Shown: positions 1 through 5,808, numbered from the stretch's first letter. The stretch is 12,137 nucleotides of DNA from Planctomycetota bacterium (GCA_016208805.1 JACQXL010000024.1:1-12137), one strand, 5' to 3'. Translations and numbers: made by a program. Notes: generated by a model from the sequence alone, not told the origin.

Positions 1-528
1 ACCATCTGATAAGGTCTCAGGTGAGAGTTTATAGGTGGTCGTGGTGATAGCCGTTTTGGTAATGATATTCTGTACAAAAATACTGTCGGTAGCCAATTCC
101 AAGATATAAGTTACCGGCGGTGTAGGGTCTATAACCTCAGTCCATGCAAAGGTCGGTTGGTTGGTGCTGGTAATTGCACCAGAAACAGGACTAATAAGGT
201 CAGGAACAGGAGGTGAGGTAATATCTACTGTGAATGACCAAGCGGTAGAAGGGGCGCTTCTGTTCCCGACCCCATCACGGGCTCTGACACGCCAATACCA
301 GAGACCATCTGACAAAACCTCTGGCGAAAGTTTATATGAGGTCACGGTTATACCTGTCTTGGTAACAACATTCTGGGTAAAGATAGAATCAGTGGCTAAT
401 TCCAATATATAGGTTACAGGTAGTGAGGGGTCTGTAACAGCAGTCCAAGAAAAGGTTGGTTGATTAGTGCTGGTGATTGCTTCAGAAGCCGGGCTAAAAA
501 GGTCAGGAACTAGAGGTGGGGTAGTATC
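1..528 (-). repeat. Tandem fibronectin/Ig-like modules, 303-bp period
   Basis: The first complete module spans 528 down to 226, and the next begins at 225, a 101-codon period. Both carry NQPTF(S/A)WT, VTYILELATDSIF, a Lys-Leu-Ser-Pro-Glu stretch and LSDG. The remaining part of the second module (222 to 1) matches the first at most positions, with mainly conservative changes, which suggests recent duplication. Such modules usually act as extracellular spacers or adhesion domains. Confidence 0.8.
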
Positions 529-1509
529 AACCGGCGGCAGTTCTGTCTGGCACGGTGCGTATCCGAGTTTCCAGCCATCCTTAACTTTATAAGGCCAACT
601 GTCTACCACATTAAAAGCATTACTATCATAAGGCGGGGAATCTCTGCCGGGTAGATGGAAGCCAGGTGCTTCTGTATGTCCCCACCAGTTGCCTTTATTA
701 TTATAGGAAAGTTCTATCCCTTGGTCGGAGTTGACATTATAATTTATATTGCCGTAGATATTGTTGTGGTAAATACGATTAGTGGGACTGTTATAGAGCC
801 GAACTCCATAATTATTGTTTGAAGTAACTGTGTTGTCGGTGAAGGTGTTATTAGAGCTGAGGTAGAGATAGATGCCGTCGGAGTTTGAGTTGGCTGTGTT
901 GCTGGTGAGGGTGTTGGTGGAGCAGAACCAGTTGAGCCAGATGCCGTAGTATTGGCCTGGCCCGTTTGTTGTGTTGTCGGTGAGGGTGTTGTTGTTGGAG
1001 TAGGAGATGAGGCTGATGCCGTCGTAGGTATTTGAGTTGGCTATGTTGCTGGTGAGGATGTTGTAGTTGCTGGAGCCGAGCCAGATGCCCTCCCGGTTTG
1101 AGCTGGCGTTGTTGTCGGTAAGGGTGTTGTAGTTGCTGGAGTAGAGCCAAATGCCGTAATAGGTATTTGAGTTGGCTGTGTTGCCGGTGAGGGTGTTGAA
1201 GGAGCTGGAGTAAAGGTAGATGCCGTAGTCGCGGTTTGAGTTGGCGGTGTTGCTGGTAAGGATATTGTTGGAGCTGGAGTAGAGGTAGATGCCGCTACCG
1301 CTGCTACCGTAGGTGTTTGAGATGGCGTTGTTGTCGGTGAGGGTGTTGTAGTTGCTGGAGTAGAGCCAGATGCCGTAGTAGTTTGAGTTGGCTGTGTTGC
1401 CGGTGAGGGTGTTGGTGGAGCTGGAGTAGAGGTAGATGCCGTAGTCGCGGTTTGAGTTGGCTGTGTTGCCGGTGAGGATGTTGGTGGAGCTGGAGTAGAG
1501 GTAGATGCC
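1..1509 (-). pseudogene. Beta-helix/fibronectin-like continuation of the NosD-like protein, out of frame with its start and cut by the window edge
   Basis: On the minus strand, codons ending at positions divisible by three are open from 1509 to 1, about 503 residues. They read directly on from the upstream protein: about ten further rungs (GIYLYSSSTNILTGNTANSN and similar), a closing NosD-style rung (IYHNNIYGNINYNV, then NNKGNWWG near 690), and a linker with DSWPYKVKDGWKLGYAPC. Two tandem fibronectin/Ig-like modules follow, starting VDTTPPLVPDLFSP and DITSPPVPDLISP, each with the WYWRVRARDGVGN-type strand motif. The second is truncated by the window. No start codon or ribosome-binding site is apparent at the junction, so translation alone probably depends on the upstream frame being restored. 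The gene continues to the left of the window, plausibly with more modules and an anchoring or sorting tail. Confidence 0.8.
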
Positions 1510-2095
1510 GAAGGATATTGTTGGAACTGGAGTAGAGGTAGATACCGTTGCCTCTGTTTGAGTCGGCGTTGTTGTTGGTGAAGGCGTTGAAGTTGCTGTA
1601 GTGGAGCCAGATGCCGCTGCCATTTGAGTTGGCTGTGTTGCTGGTGAGGGTGTTGGTGGAGCTGTAATAGAGCCAGATGCTGGTGCTTTGGTTTGAGTCA
1701 ACTGTGTTGCTGATGAGGGTGTTGTAGTTGCTGGAGTAGAGCCAGATGCCGTAGCCGTTTGAGTTGGCTGTGTTACTGGCGAGAGTGTTGGTGGAGCTGG
1801 AGTAGAGCCAAATGCCGCTACCGTAGTAGGTGCTTGAGTTGGCTGTGTTGTCGGTGAGGGTGTTGTAGTTGCTGTATTCTAGCGAGATGCCATTAGAGTT
1901 TGAGTTGGCTGTGTTGCCGGTGAGGGTGTTGTAGTTGCTGGAGTAGAGCCAGATGCCGTAGCCGTTTGAGTTAGCTGTGTTACTAGCGAGAGTGTTGGTG
2001 GAGCTGGAGTAGAGGTAGATGCCGACGCCGTAGATATTTGAGCTGGCGGTGTTGGTGATGACTTCGTTAGAAGTACATGAGATAAGGGTAATTCC
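780..2095 (-). repeat. NosD-type beta-helix repeat array, about 20 imperfect units of 60-80 bp
   Basis: Units begin GI(W/Y/S)L, continue YSS(N/S)xNTLT, and end (G/S/D)NTANSN plus a variable 1-5 residue turn. About nine units precede the junction at 1510 and about eleven follow it. Two DNA subtypes alternate: one encoding LYSSSTNTL and one encoding LYSSNYNTL. Neighbouring units of one subtype are close to identical over 30-40 bases, which suits recombination, expansion and slippage. The Asn/Ser/Thr ladder is characteristic of stacked beta-solenoid turns. Confidence 0.85.
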
Positions 2096-2803
2096 GTAAC
2101 TAAAATTTTGTACTGTACAGTTTTTGATAGTTACGTCAGAACGACCATTCATATAAATCCCATAACCCCAGCCGGGACCACTTATGGTGTAATTGTTACC
2201 ATCAAATGTAAGCCCATTTGCCTGGATTACAATATGCTCGGCAATATCTTTGGTTAATTGACAGGTGGTTGCATTTAGCCAGATACCAACACCTTTGGGA
2301 ACCACTTCATCTTTCGGGTCGTCTTTCCCCCAAATATTTATGGTCACAGATGTCGGCAAAAGATAAACATGATGGTTTGACTTTATATCCTGTATCCACG
2401 AAATCTCTCCTCCAGCGGATGGAGTTAACTCTGCGATAGAAAAACCATCCTGATGCAAAAAATGAGGGAATGTTGTTAAGTCTATACCAGAAATAGTAAT
2501 TATTGTTTCCGTTGCTGAGATTGTATTCAATGGCTCTATATGGAAACTAATCGTATTAGTAATGGCTTGTATGCTGATATGTATTTCCTCGGTTGAGGTA
2601 ACCCTGAGATTAGGGAATATGGGATTATCCTTGAGAACAAAGACAGTCCCAGTGCCACTGAAAGGGCTGTGAAACCCATCTGGTTTCGTCATCTCTGTTA
2701 TTTGTTGCTGTATTTCTTCTGGAGTAAGCGCAAACAGGTTGAGCGCCGATAGGATTAGGAAACCACCCAGACAAATTACCACCTGAGATATTCTTTTGTT
2801 CAT
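1304..2803 (-). CDS. Secreted NosD-like right-handed beta-helix protein, N-terminal part (frameshifted)
   Basis: Residues 1-25 form a Sec signal peptide (MNKR, hydrophobic core VVICLGGFLILSALNLFAL), so the product is exported. Residues about 30-170 are an unrecognised beta-rich domain. From about residue 178 (CQLTKDIAEHIVIQANGLTF) the protein turns into a NosD/CASH-type parallel beta-helix with 20-26-residue rungs such as GIWLYSSNYNTLTGNTANSN. In frame the rungs stop after SSSNNIL near 1511. The remaining 70 or so residues to the stop at 1304 (LRHLPLLQLHQHPHRQ...) are an out-of-frame reading of the same repeats. The original frame resumes at 1509 and stays open to the window edge, so this is the N-terminal half of a longer broken or phase-variable gene. 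The ATG at 2803 follows an AGGAGGT Shine-Dalgarno 4 nt upstream. Related proteins are surface or extracellular beta-solenoids; the substrate is unknown, and true NosD copper-reductase maturation is unlikely because no nos genes are nearby. Confidence 0.85.
   Translation of the reverse strand: MNKRISQVVICLGGFLILSALNLFALTPEEIQQQITEMTKPDGFHSPFSGTGTVFVLKDNPIFPNLRVTSTEEIHISIQAITNTISFHIEPLNTISATETIITISGIDLTTFPHFLHQDGFSIAELTPSAGGEISWIQDIKSNHHVYLLPTSVTINIWGKDDPKDEVVPKGVGIWLNATTCQLTKDIAEHIVIQANGLTFDGNNYTISGPGWGYGIYMNGRSDVTIKNCTVQNFSYGITLISCTSNEVITNTASSNIYGVGIYLYSSSTNTLASNTANSNGYGIWLYSSNYNTLTGNTANSNSNGISLEYSNYNTLTDNTANSSTYYGSGIWLYSSSTNTLASNTANSNGYGIWLYSSNYNTLISNTVDSNQSTSIWLYYSSTNTLTSNTANSNGSGIWLHYSNFNAFTNNNADSNRGNGIYLYSSSNNILRHLPLLQLHQHPHRQHSQLKPRLRHLPLLQLHQHPHRQHSQLKLLRHLALLQQLQHPHRQQRHLKHLR
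1496..1525 (-). other. Frameshift junction inside the repeat array
   Basis: Reading the minus strand, AATATCCTT (1519-1511) is followed at once by CGGCATCTACC. A sister repeat around 1235-1275 has the same two flanks separated by 32 bases coding for TSNTANSNRDY. Removing exactly those 32 bases gives the sequence seen here and shifts the frame by one, which matches the observed change from codons starting at positions congruent to 1 (mod 3) to positions divisible by 3. It may be a real deletion, a phase-variation state, or a collapsed repeat in the assembly. Confidence 0.75.
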
Positions 2804-2857
2804 AACTACCTCCTATGTTGGACTACTGGATAACTACCTCCTATGTTGGACTACTGG
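2802..2857 (-). repeat. Perfect tandem 28-bp duplication carrying the Shine-Dalgarno of the beta-helix gene
   Basis: Positions 2802-2829 and 2830-2857 are identical. Each copy contains AGGAGGT on the minus strand (2808-2814 and 2836-2842). Only the downstream copy is followed by ATG; in the upstream copy the equivalent position reads ATC. The leader therefore has one functional and one decoy or standby ribosome-binding site. Confidence 0.9.
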
Positions 2858-2875
2858 TTACTTCGGACATCTATT

Positions 2876-2905
2876 ATAATATAGCACTTTATTGCCACTT
2901 GTCAA
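2876..2905 (-). promoter_or_regulatory. Sigma-70-type promoter of the beta-helix gene
   Basis: On the minus strand, TTGACA (2905-2900) is followed by an 18-nt spacer and TATTAT (2881-2876). The overlapping TATATT gives a 16-nt alternative. Predicted transcription starts near 2869, giving a leader of about 65 nt that contains both copies of the 28-bp repeat. Confidence 0.65.
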
Positions 2906-2945
2906 GGCGAAAATCAGATTTTAGCCAAAATAATTCTATCCTTTC

Positions 2946-3059
2946 CTATAAGATAAGATTTCCTGTAATACCTACCTTTTCCATCTGCCGGAAATTGACT
3001 ACCGGCCCTTCGGCAGTGAGTCCGGTATCTGCCTCAGGACGAACCTGTAAACGTGTCAT
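2946..3059 (-). pseudogene. Short ORF in the hicA position, possible hicA remnant
   Basis: The ATG at 3059 overlaps the hicB stop in the ATGA arrangement usual for hicBA operons, and the product begins MTRL like many HicA toxins. It then diverges (QVRPEADTGLTAEGPVV...) and stops after 37 codons. The GxxxxRxxGSHxxF-type RNase core expected of HicA (about 60-80 residues) is absent in all three frames downstream. My reading is that the toxin gene was lost or replaced just after its first codons, leaving its coupled start. A short unrelated peptide or a non-coding stretch is also possible. Confidence 0.3.
2985..3027. other. Two overlapping, mutually exclusive inverted repeats
   Basis: CTGCCG (2985-2990) pairs with CGGCAG (3011-3016), while TACCGG (3000-3005) pairs with CCGGTA (3022-3027). 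The two stems interleave, so only one can form at a time. They lie between the hicB gene and the promoter of the beta-helix gene, within the remnant ORF. The arrangement could be a weak terminator/attenuator pair or part of a dispersed GC-rich repeat. There is no clear U-tract. Confidence 0.4.
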
Positions 3060-3280
3060 ATCGCCACTTCAATCTGTTGAAGTCCGTTAAATTGGGGCAA
3101 TTCTTTTAATTCGCCTTTAGATTTTAACTCCTCAATGCATAGTTCCAGCACTTCTTTAAGGTTCTTATGCAGTTCATCAAGTGTTTTCGCCTGCGTATGC
3201 GCGCCGGTAATGCCGGGAATAATGCCGACATACAGTTTTGTGGCCGGGTCCCATTCAACATAGGCGGTAAATGTTTTCAT
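3056..3280 (-). CDS. hicB: HicB-family (UPF0150) antitoxin-like protein
   Basis: A protein of 74 residues with the HicB N-terminal fold. The strand FTAYVEWDPATKLYVGIIPGI is followed by GAHTQAKTLDELHKNLKEVLELCIEEL, matching the GcxtqGeTleEAleNlkEaie pattern of the family. HicB proteins neutralise the HicA mRNA interferase and usually repress their own promoter through a C-terminal DNA-binding domain. At 74 residues this one lacks room for a ribbon-helix-helix or HTH tail, so it is the short form. The start at 3280 follows GGAGGA with good spacing, and a near-consensus promoter lies at 3308-3336. The hicA partner is not intact downstream, making this an orphan antitoxin or a decayed module. It could alternatively be one of the solitary HicB-like proteins of unknown role. 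Confidence 0.8.
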   Translation of the reverse strand: MKTFTAYVEWDPATKLYVGIIPGITGAHTQAKTLDELHKNLKEVLELCIEELKSKGELKELPQFNGLQQIEVAI

Positions 3281-3285
3281 AAACG

Positions 3286-3302
3286 ACTGTCCTCCATATA
3301 CT
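3286..3302 (-). promoter_or_regulatory. Extended Shine-Dalgarno leader of hicB, shared with the dtxR-like gene
   Basis: The minus strand reads AGTATATGGAGGACAGT, with 10 nt from GGAGG to ATG. The leader of the DtxR-like gene at 9876-9892 has AGTATACGGAGGACAGT, 16 of 17 identical. The GGAGG core is expected; the identical flanks are not. Confidence 0.6.
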
Positions 3303-3307
3303 GATAA

Positions 3308-3336
3308 AATATAGTTTTTAATCGCTCTGATGTCAA
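3308..3336 (-). promoter_or_regulatory. Sigma-70-type promoter of hicB
   Basis: On the minus strand, TTGACA (3336-3331), a 17-nt spacer and TATATT (3313-3308). Predicted start near 3301, giving a roughly 20-nt leader with the GGAGGA site. Autoregulation by HicB or HicAB would act here if the family pattern holds. Confidence 0.7.
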
Positions 3337-3368
3337 TCTAAAAGTAACCAGATTAAGCCCCTACGGGA

Positions 3369-3407
3369 TAAACAGATAAAACTGATAATATCCGATAAAT
3401 CTGTTTA
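3369..3407. other. AT-rich inverted repeat downstream of guaB
   Basis: TAAACAGAT (3369-3377) and ATCTGTTTA (3399-3407) form a 9-bp perfect stem with a 21-nt loop, just past the guaB stop and upstream of the hicB promoter. There is no GC-rich core or U-tract, so it is a poor intrinsic terminator. It may instead be a dispersed repeat or a protein-binding palindrome. Confidence 0.45.
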
Positions 3408-3420
3408 ATCCGTTTACTAA

Positions 3421-4878
3421 TTATTCCACCCAGTAGTTAGGTGATTCTTTGGTGATGGAGATATCGTGCGGGTGGCTTTCCTTGAGACTGGCTGATGAAA
3501 TAACGATGAATTTTGCCTTGGTGCGGAGTTCCTCTATCGTCTGCGCGCCGCAGTAACCCATCCCGGCCCTCAGGCCGCCGACCAACTGGTACACGAAGTT
3601 GCCGAGCGGTCCCCTGAACGAGATACGGCCTTCCACGCCTTCGGGCACGAGTTTCTCGCGCTGGGTGATATCGGCCTGGCCGTAACGGTCCTTGGAGCCC
3701 TTAATCATGGCGCCCTCGGAGCCCATGCCCCGGTAAATCTTGTATGTCCGGCCCTTGAACAGGAACGTCTCGCCCGGGCTTTCGGTCACGCCGGCGAACA
3801 GCCCGCCAATCATCACGGACGATGCGCCGGCCGCAATGGCCTTGGAGATATCGCCGGAATATTTTATGCCGCCGTCCGCGATGACCGGGACTTTGTATTT
3901 ATGGGCCACCCGGGCGCAGTTATAGATGGCCGTAATCTGGGGCACGCCCACGCCGGCGATAATACGGGTGGTGCAGATGGAACCCGGCCCAATGCCGACC
4001 TTGACGCCGTCTGCGTCGGCCTTAATCAGGTCCAGCGCGCCTTCGGCCGTGGCTACGTTGCCGGCGACCACGTCTATCTTGAACCGTTTCTTGATTTCTT
4101 TTACGGTATTAATGACATTATTGGAATGGCCGTGCGCCGTGTCAACCACAATCACGTCAATGCCAGCGGCGACCAGTTTCTCTACGCGTTCTAAATCCTT
4201 GACGCCGACCGCAGCGCCGACGCACAGGCGGCCCTGCTTGTCGCGGCAGGCATCGGGGAACTGGAGTGTCTTGTTAATATCTTTAATCGTAATCAGGCCT
4301 TTGAGTCGGTTATCTTTATCAACCAGCAGCAGTTTCTCCACCTTGTTCTTGTGGAGAATCTGTTTGGCCTGCTCCAGCGTGGTGCCGGGCGCGGCGGTAA
4401 TAAGATGTTCCTTGGTCATCACATCGGCGATTTTCTTGTCATCCGACTTCTGGAACCGCAGGTCGCGGCTGGTGATGATACCGACCAGTTTCTTATCCTC
4501 TATCGTAACCGGGATGCCGGAGATATGGTAATCGGCCATAATCTTTTTGGCGTTGCCGGTGGTCTCGTCCGGCGGCATGCAGATGGGGTCGGCGATAACG
4601 CCGCTGGCCGAACGCTTGACCTTGATAACCTCGCGGACCTGTTCCTCGATGCCGATATTGCGGTGGATGATGCCGATGCCGCCTTCCTGGGCCAGGGCGA
4701 TGGCTAAATTGGCTTCGGAAACGGTATCCATCGGGGCTGAGGCAATCGGGATGTTTATGGGCAGATGGCGTGAGAAAAAGGTCCTGGTCTCCACCTGCGC
4801 CGGGATGATGCTTGATTTCTGCGGCACAAGCAGGACATCGTCAAAGGTGATACCTTCACCGATAATCTTGTTATCCAT
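3421..4878 (-). CDS. guaB: Inosine-5'-monophosphate dehydrogenase
   Basis: Cytosolic enzyme oxidising IMP to XMP with NAD+, the first committed step of GMP synthesis. It is 485 residues, a normal length. The N-terminus carries TFDDVLLVPQ (11-20) and IPIASAPMDTVSE; two CBS domains occupy about 93-205 (ISGIPV, DKDNRLKGLITIKD). The catalytic loop is GIGPGSICTTR with nucleophile Cys302, followed by ADGGIKYSGD (334-343) for IMP phosphate binding. The flap has GMGSEGAMIKGSKDRYGQ with the Arg398-Tyr399 dyad, then VPEGVEGRI, AGMGYCGA and a C-terminal HDISITKESPNYW. The ATG at 4878 has no Shine-Dalgarno, but a promoter at 4885-4913 predicts transcription starting at or next to this ATG, which supports the start and suggests a leaderless mRNA. 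rdgB, upstream on the same strand, is separated by a terminator. Confidence 0.98.
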   Translation of the reverse strand: MDNKIIGEGITFDDVLLVPQKSSIIPAQVETRTFFSRHLPINIPIASAPMDTVSEANLAIALAQEGGIGIIHRNIGIEEQVREVIKVKRSASGVIADPICMPPDETTGNAKKIMADYHISGIPVTIEDKKLVGIITSRDLRFQKSDDKKIADVMTKEHLITAAPGTTLEQAKQILHKNKVEKLLLVDKDNRLKGLITIKDINKTLQFPDACRDKQGRLCVGAAVGVKDLERVEKLVAAGIDVIVVDTAHGHSNNVINTVKEIKKRFKIDVVAGNVATAEGALDLIKADADGVKVGIGPGSICTTRIIAGVGVPQITAIYNCARVAHKYKVPVIADGGIKYSGDISKAIAAGASSVMIGGLFAGVTESPGETFLFKGRTYKIYRGMGSEGAMIKGSKDRYGQADITQREKLVPEGVEGRISFRGPLGNFVYQLVGGLRAGMGYCGAQTIEELRTKAKFIVISSASLKESHPHDISITKESPNYWVE

Positions 4879-4884
4879 AGGGTA

Positions 4885-4913
4885 GATATACTATGCGGGA
4901 AAGATTGTGTCAA
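4885..4913 (-). promoter_or_regulatory. Promoter of guaB placed for leaderless transcription
   Basis: On the minus strand, TTGACA (4913-4908), a 17-nt spacer and TATATC (4890-4885). A start 7 nt past the -10 falls on the A of the guaB ATG at 4878. The -35 overlaps the U-tract of the preceding terminator. Confidence 0.6.
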
Positions 4914-4937
4914 GAAAATCCCGACTAAAGTCGGGAT
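4912..4937 (-). terminator. Intrinsic terminator after rdgB
   Basis: On the minus strand, ATCCCGAC, loop TTTA, GTCGGGAT (4937-4918), followed by TTTCTT. The 8-bp GC-rich stem and U-tract sit between rdgB and the guaB promoter, insulating the two purine genes. The stem also resembles the CCCGA/TCGGG palindromes dispersed elsewhere in the window, so it may be a repeat recruited as a terminator. Confidence 0.6.
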
Positions 4938-5012
4938 TACACACCCCTACCCCTCTCAAGAGGGGATTTCCCCATAAGTCCCCTCTAATAAGAGGGAATT
5001 TAGGGGTGTGTA
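4938..5012. repeat. Nested palindromic repeat with three-way-junction folding
   Basis: An outer stem of at least 11 bp, ACACACCCCTA (4939-4949) with TAGGGGTGTGT (5001-5011), plus T4938-A5012, encloses two hairpins: CCCCTC-loop-GAGGGG (4950-4965) and CCCTCT-loop-AGAGGG (4981-4996). It lies wholly between rdgB and guaB and has no ORF. The form is that of a short dispersed palindromic or MITE-like element; no transposase is present here. Confidence 0.75.
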
Positions 5013-5034
5013 GTATTTTATATTTTACTATACC

Positions 5035-5727
5035 TTAAAACTTGGCCAATATTTTACGGATGGCCATAGCCCGGTGGCTGATGCGGTGTTTGAGGGAGAT
5101 GGGAAGTTGGCCGAAAGTGGCCGTGGCGGGATACGGGATACGAGATGTGCGATTTGGGATAAAGAGCGGGTCGTAGCCGAAGCCATTTTTGCCGGCCGGT
5201 TTTAAGGCGATTCTGCCCCAGCAGATGCCTTCGGCCCGGGCGATAACCCCTTTTTGCGGATGGGCAATGACCACGGCCGAGCGATAGCGGGCAATACTTC
5301 CGGATAACAGTATGTTAGATGATGCCCGCCTACGTGGCGCCAGAGGCGACACTTCGGCGAGGCGAAGCAGGAGTTTGGCGTTGTTATCAATATCACCGGC
5401 ATTCTTGTGTCGGTCCGAAGTGGCATAGCGGGCCGAACGCAGGCCGGGCATCCAGTTGAGCGCCTTGACCTCTATGCCGGAATCCTCGCCCAGCGTGAGA
5501 TGGCCGGTATGCTTTGCGACGGCAACGGCCTTTTTGGCCGCATTGGACAGATAGGTTCGGCCGTTTTCTTTCACTTCAGGCGCATCGGGGAAACGGCTCA
5601 ACGATATAAATCTAATATTCGGGATACCCTTACAGGACAAGCGGGATTCACGATGCGAGATACGGTATATCGCTTTTATTTCCCGGACCTTGTGCTGGTT
5701 TCTGGTGGCGATGAGGATAGTTAACAT
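5035..5727 (-). CDS. rdgB: XTP/dITP diphosphatase (non-canonical purine NTP pyrophosphatase) with in-frame repeat insertions
   Basis: House-cleaning enzyme of the Ham1/RdgB family that hydrolyses dITP, ITP and XTP to the monophosphate plus pyrophosphate, preventing their incorporation into nucleic acids. Key motifs: LIATRNQHKVREI (5-17), FPDAPEVKENGRTYLSNA, GEDSGIEV with the general-base Asp82, PGLRSARYA, GFGYDPLF (182-189) and the C-terminal ISHRAMAIRKI. The start at 5727 (MLTILIATRN) is chosen because the upstream in-frame extension to 5877 is translated repeat sequence. The product is 230 residues against about 195-205 for the family. The excess sits in three places: residues about 21-36, 127-144 and 192-200. 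The first and third contain related repeat DNA. All known catalytic motifs are intact, so it is probably functional. No Shine-Dalgarno is evident; a large hairpin ends 7 nt before the ATG. Confidence 0.93.
   Translation of the reverse strand: MLTILIATRNQHKVREIKAIYRISHRESRLSCKGIPNIRFISLSRFPDAPEVKENGRTYLSNAAKKAVAVAKHTGHLTLGEDSGIEVKALNWMPGLRSARYATSDRHKNAGDIDNNAKLLLRLAEVSPLAPRRRASSNILLSGSIARYRSAVVIAHPQKGVIARAEGICWGRIALKPAGKNGFGYDPLFIPNRTSRIPYPATATFGQLPISLKHRISHRAMAIRKILAKF
5126..5154 (-). repeat. In-frame insertion 3 in rdgB
   Basis: Codes for NRTSRIPYP (residues 192-200) between YDPLFIP and ATATFGQLP. The plus strand has GGGATACGGGATACGAGAT-type sequence, 17 of 21 identical with 5641-5661. It lies at a loop that varies in length across the family. 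Confidence 0.5.
5296..5349 (-). repeat. In-frame insertion 2 in rdgB
   Basis: Codes for SPLAPRRRASSNILLSGS (residues 127-144) between LLRLAEV and IARYRSAVV. Homologues have about six residues at this place, so roughly 12 are extra. The DNA contains short inverted repeats (CGCCT with AGGCG). It is not clearly related to the other two insertions. Confidence 0.4.
5620..5667 (-). repeat. In-frame insertion 1 in rdgB
   Basis: Codes for residues about 21-36 (YRISHRESRLSCKGIP), which have no counterpart in E. coli RdgB or B. subtilis YsnA as I recall those sequences; the recall has not been checked. Plus-strand positions 5641-5661 match 5126-5146, in the same gene, at 17 of 21 bases without gaps. 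The insertion falls in the loop between helix 1 and the next strand, where extra residues should be tolerated. Confidence 0.55.
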
Positions 5728-5733
5728 TATTTT

Positions 5734-5808
5734 ACCGCAGAGACGCAGAGGACACCGAGGGAATCTTGATTTTTGGTGTATTCTCTGCGAACTCCGCGCC
5801 TCTGCGGT
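5734..5808. repeat. ACCGCAGAG palindromic repeat between rdgB and the ligase gene
   Basis: The arms 5734-5759 and 5783-5808 match at 20 of 26 positions and begin ACCGCAGAG / CTCTGCGGT. In the minus-strand RNA, two of the mismatches become G-U pairs, giving 17 continuous base pairs, while plus-strand RNA would have A-C mismatches there. I recall accgcagagacgcagag-type sequences as common dispersed repeats in environmental bacterial genomes. The inner arm end lies 7 nt from the rdgB ATG, so the rdgB leader would fold into this hairpin. Confidence 0.75.

Noticed and set aside
851..1150. 99-codon minus-strand ORF rich in His, Gln and Leu
   Set aside because: It is the beta-helix repeat read in the wrong frame; the frame ending at multiples of three continues the real protein here.
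1496..1525. Programmed ribosomal frameshifting at the beta-helix break
   Set aside because: There is no slippery heptamer at the junction, and a 32-base deletion relative to a sister unit explains it fully.
780..2095. Possible CRISPR array from regular 60-80 bp repetition
   Set aside because: Units are coding, imperfect and variable in length, have no fixed repeat with unique spacers, and translate to a NosD-type solenoid.
1304..2803. Naming the beta-helix protein NosD, a copper-reductase maturation factor
   Set aside because: Only the generic solenoid repeat is shared; there are no nos genes nearby, and fibronectin-like modules are not part of NosD.
3740..4885. Several plus-strand ORFs of 60-200 codons opposite guaB
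   Set aside because: They lie entirely antisense to an unmistakable IMP dehydrogenase and encode low-complexity Ser/Ala/Pro-rich sequence typical of shadow frames.
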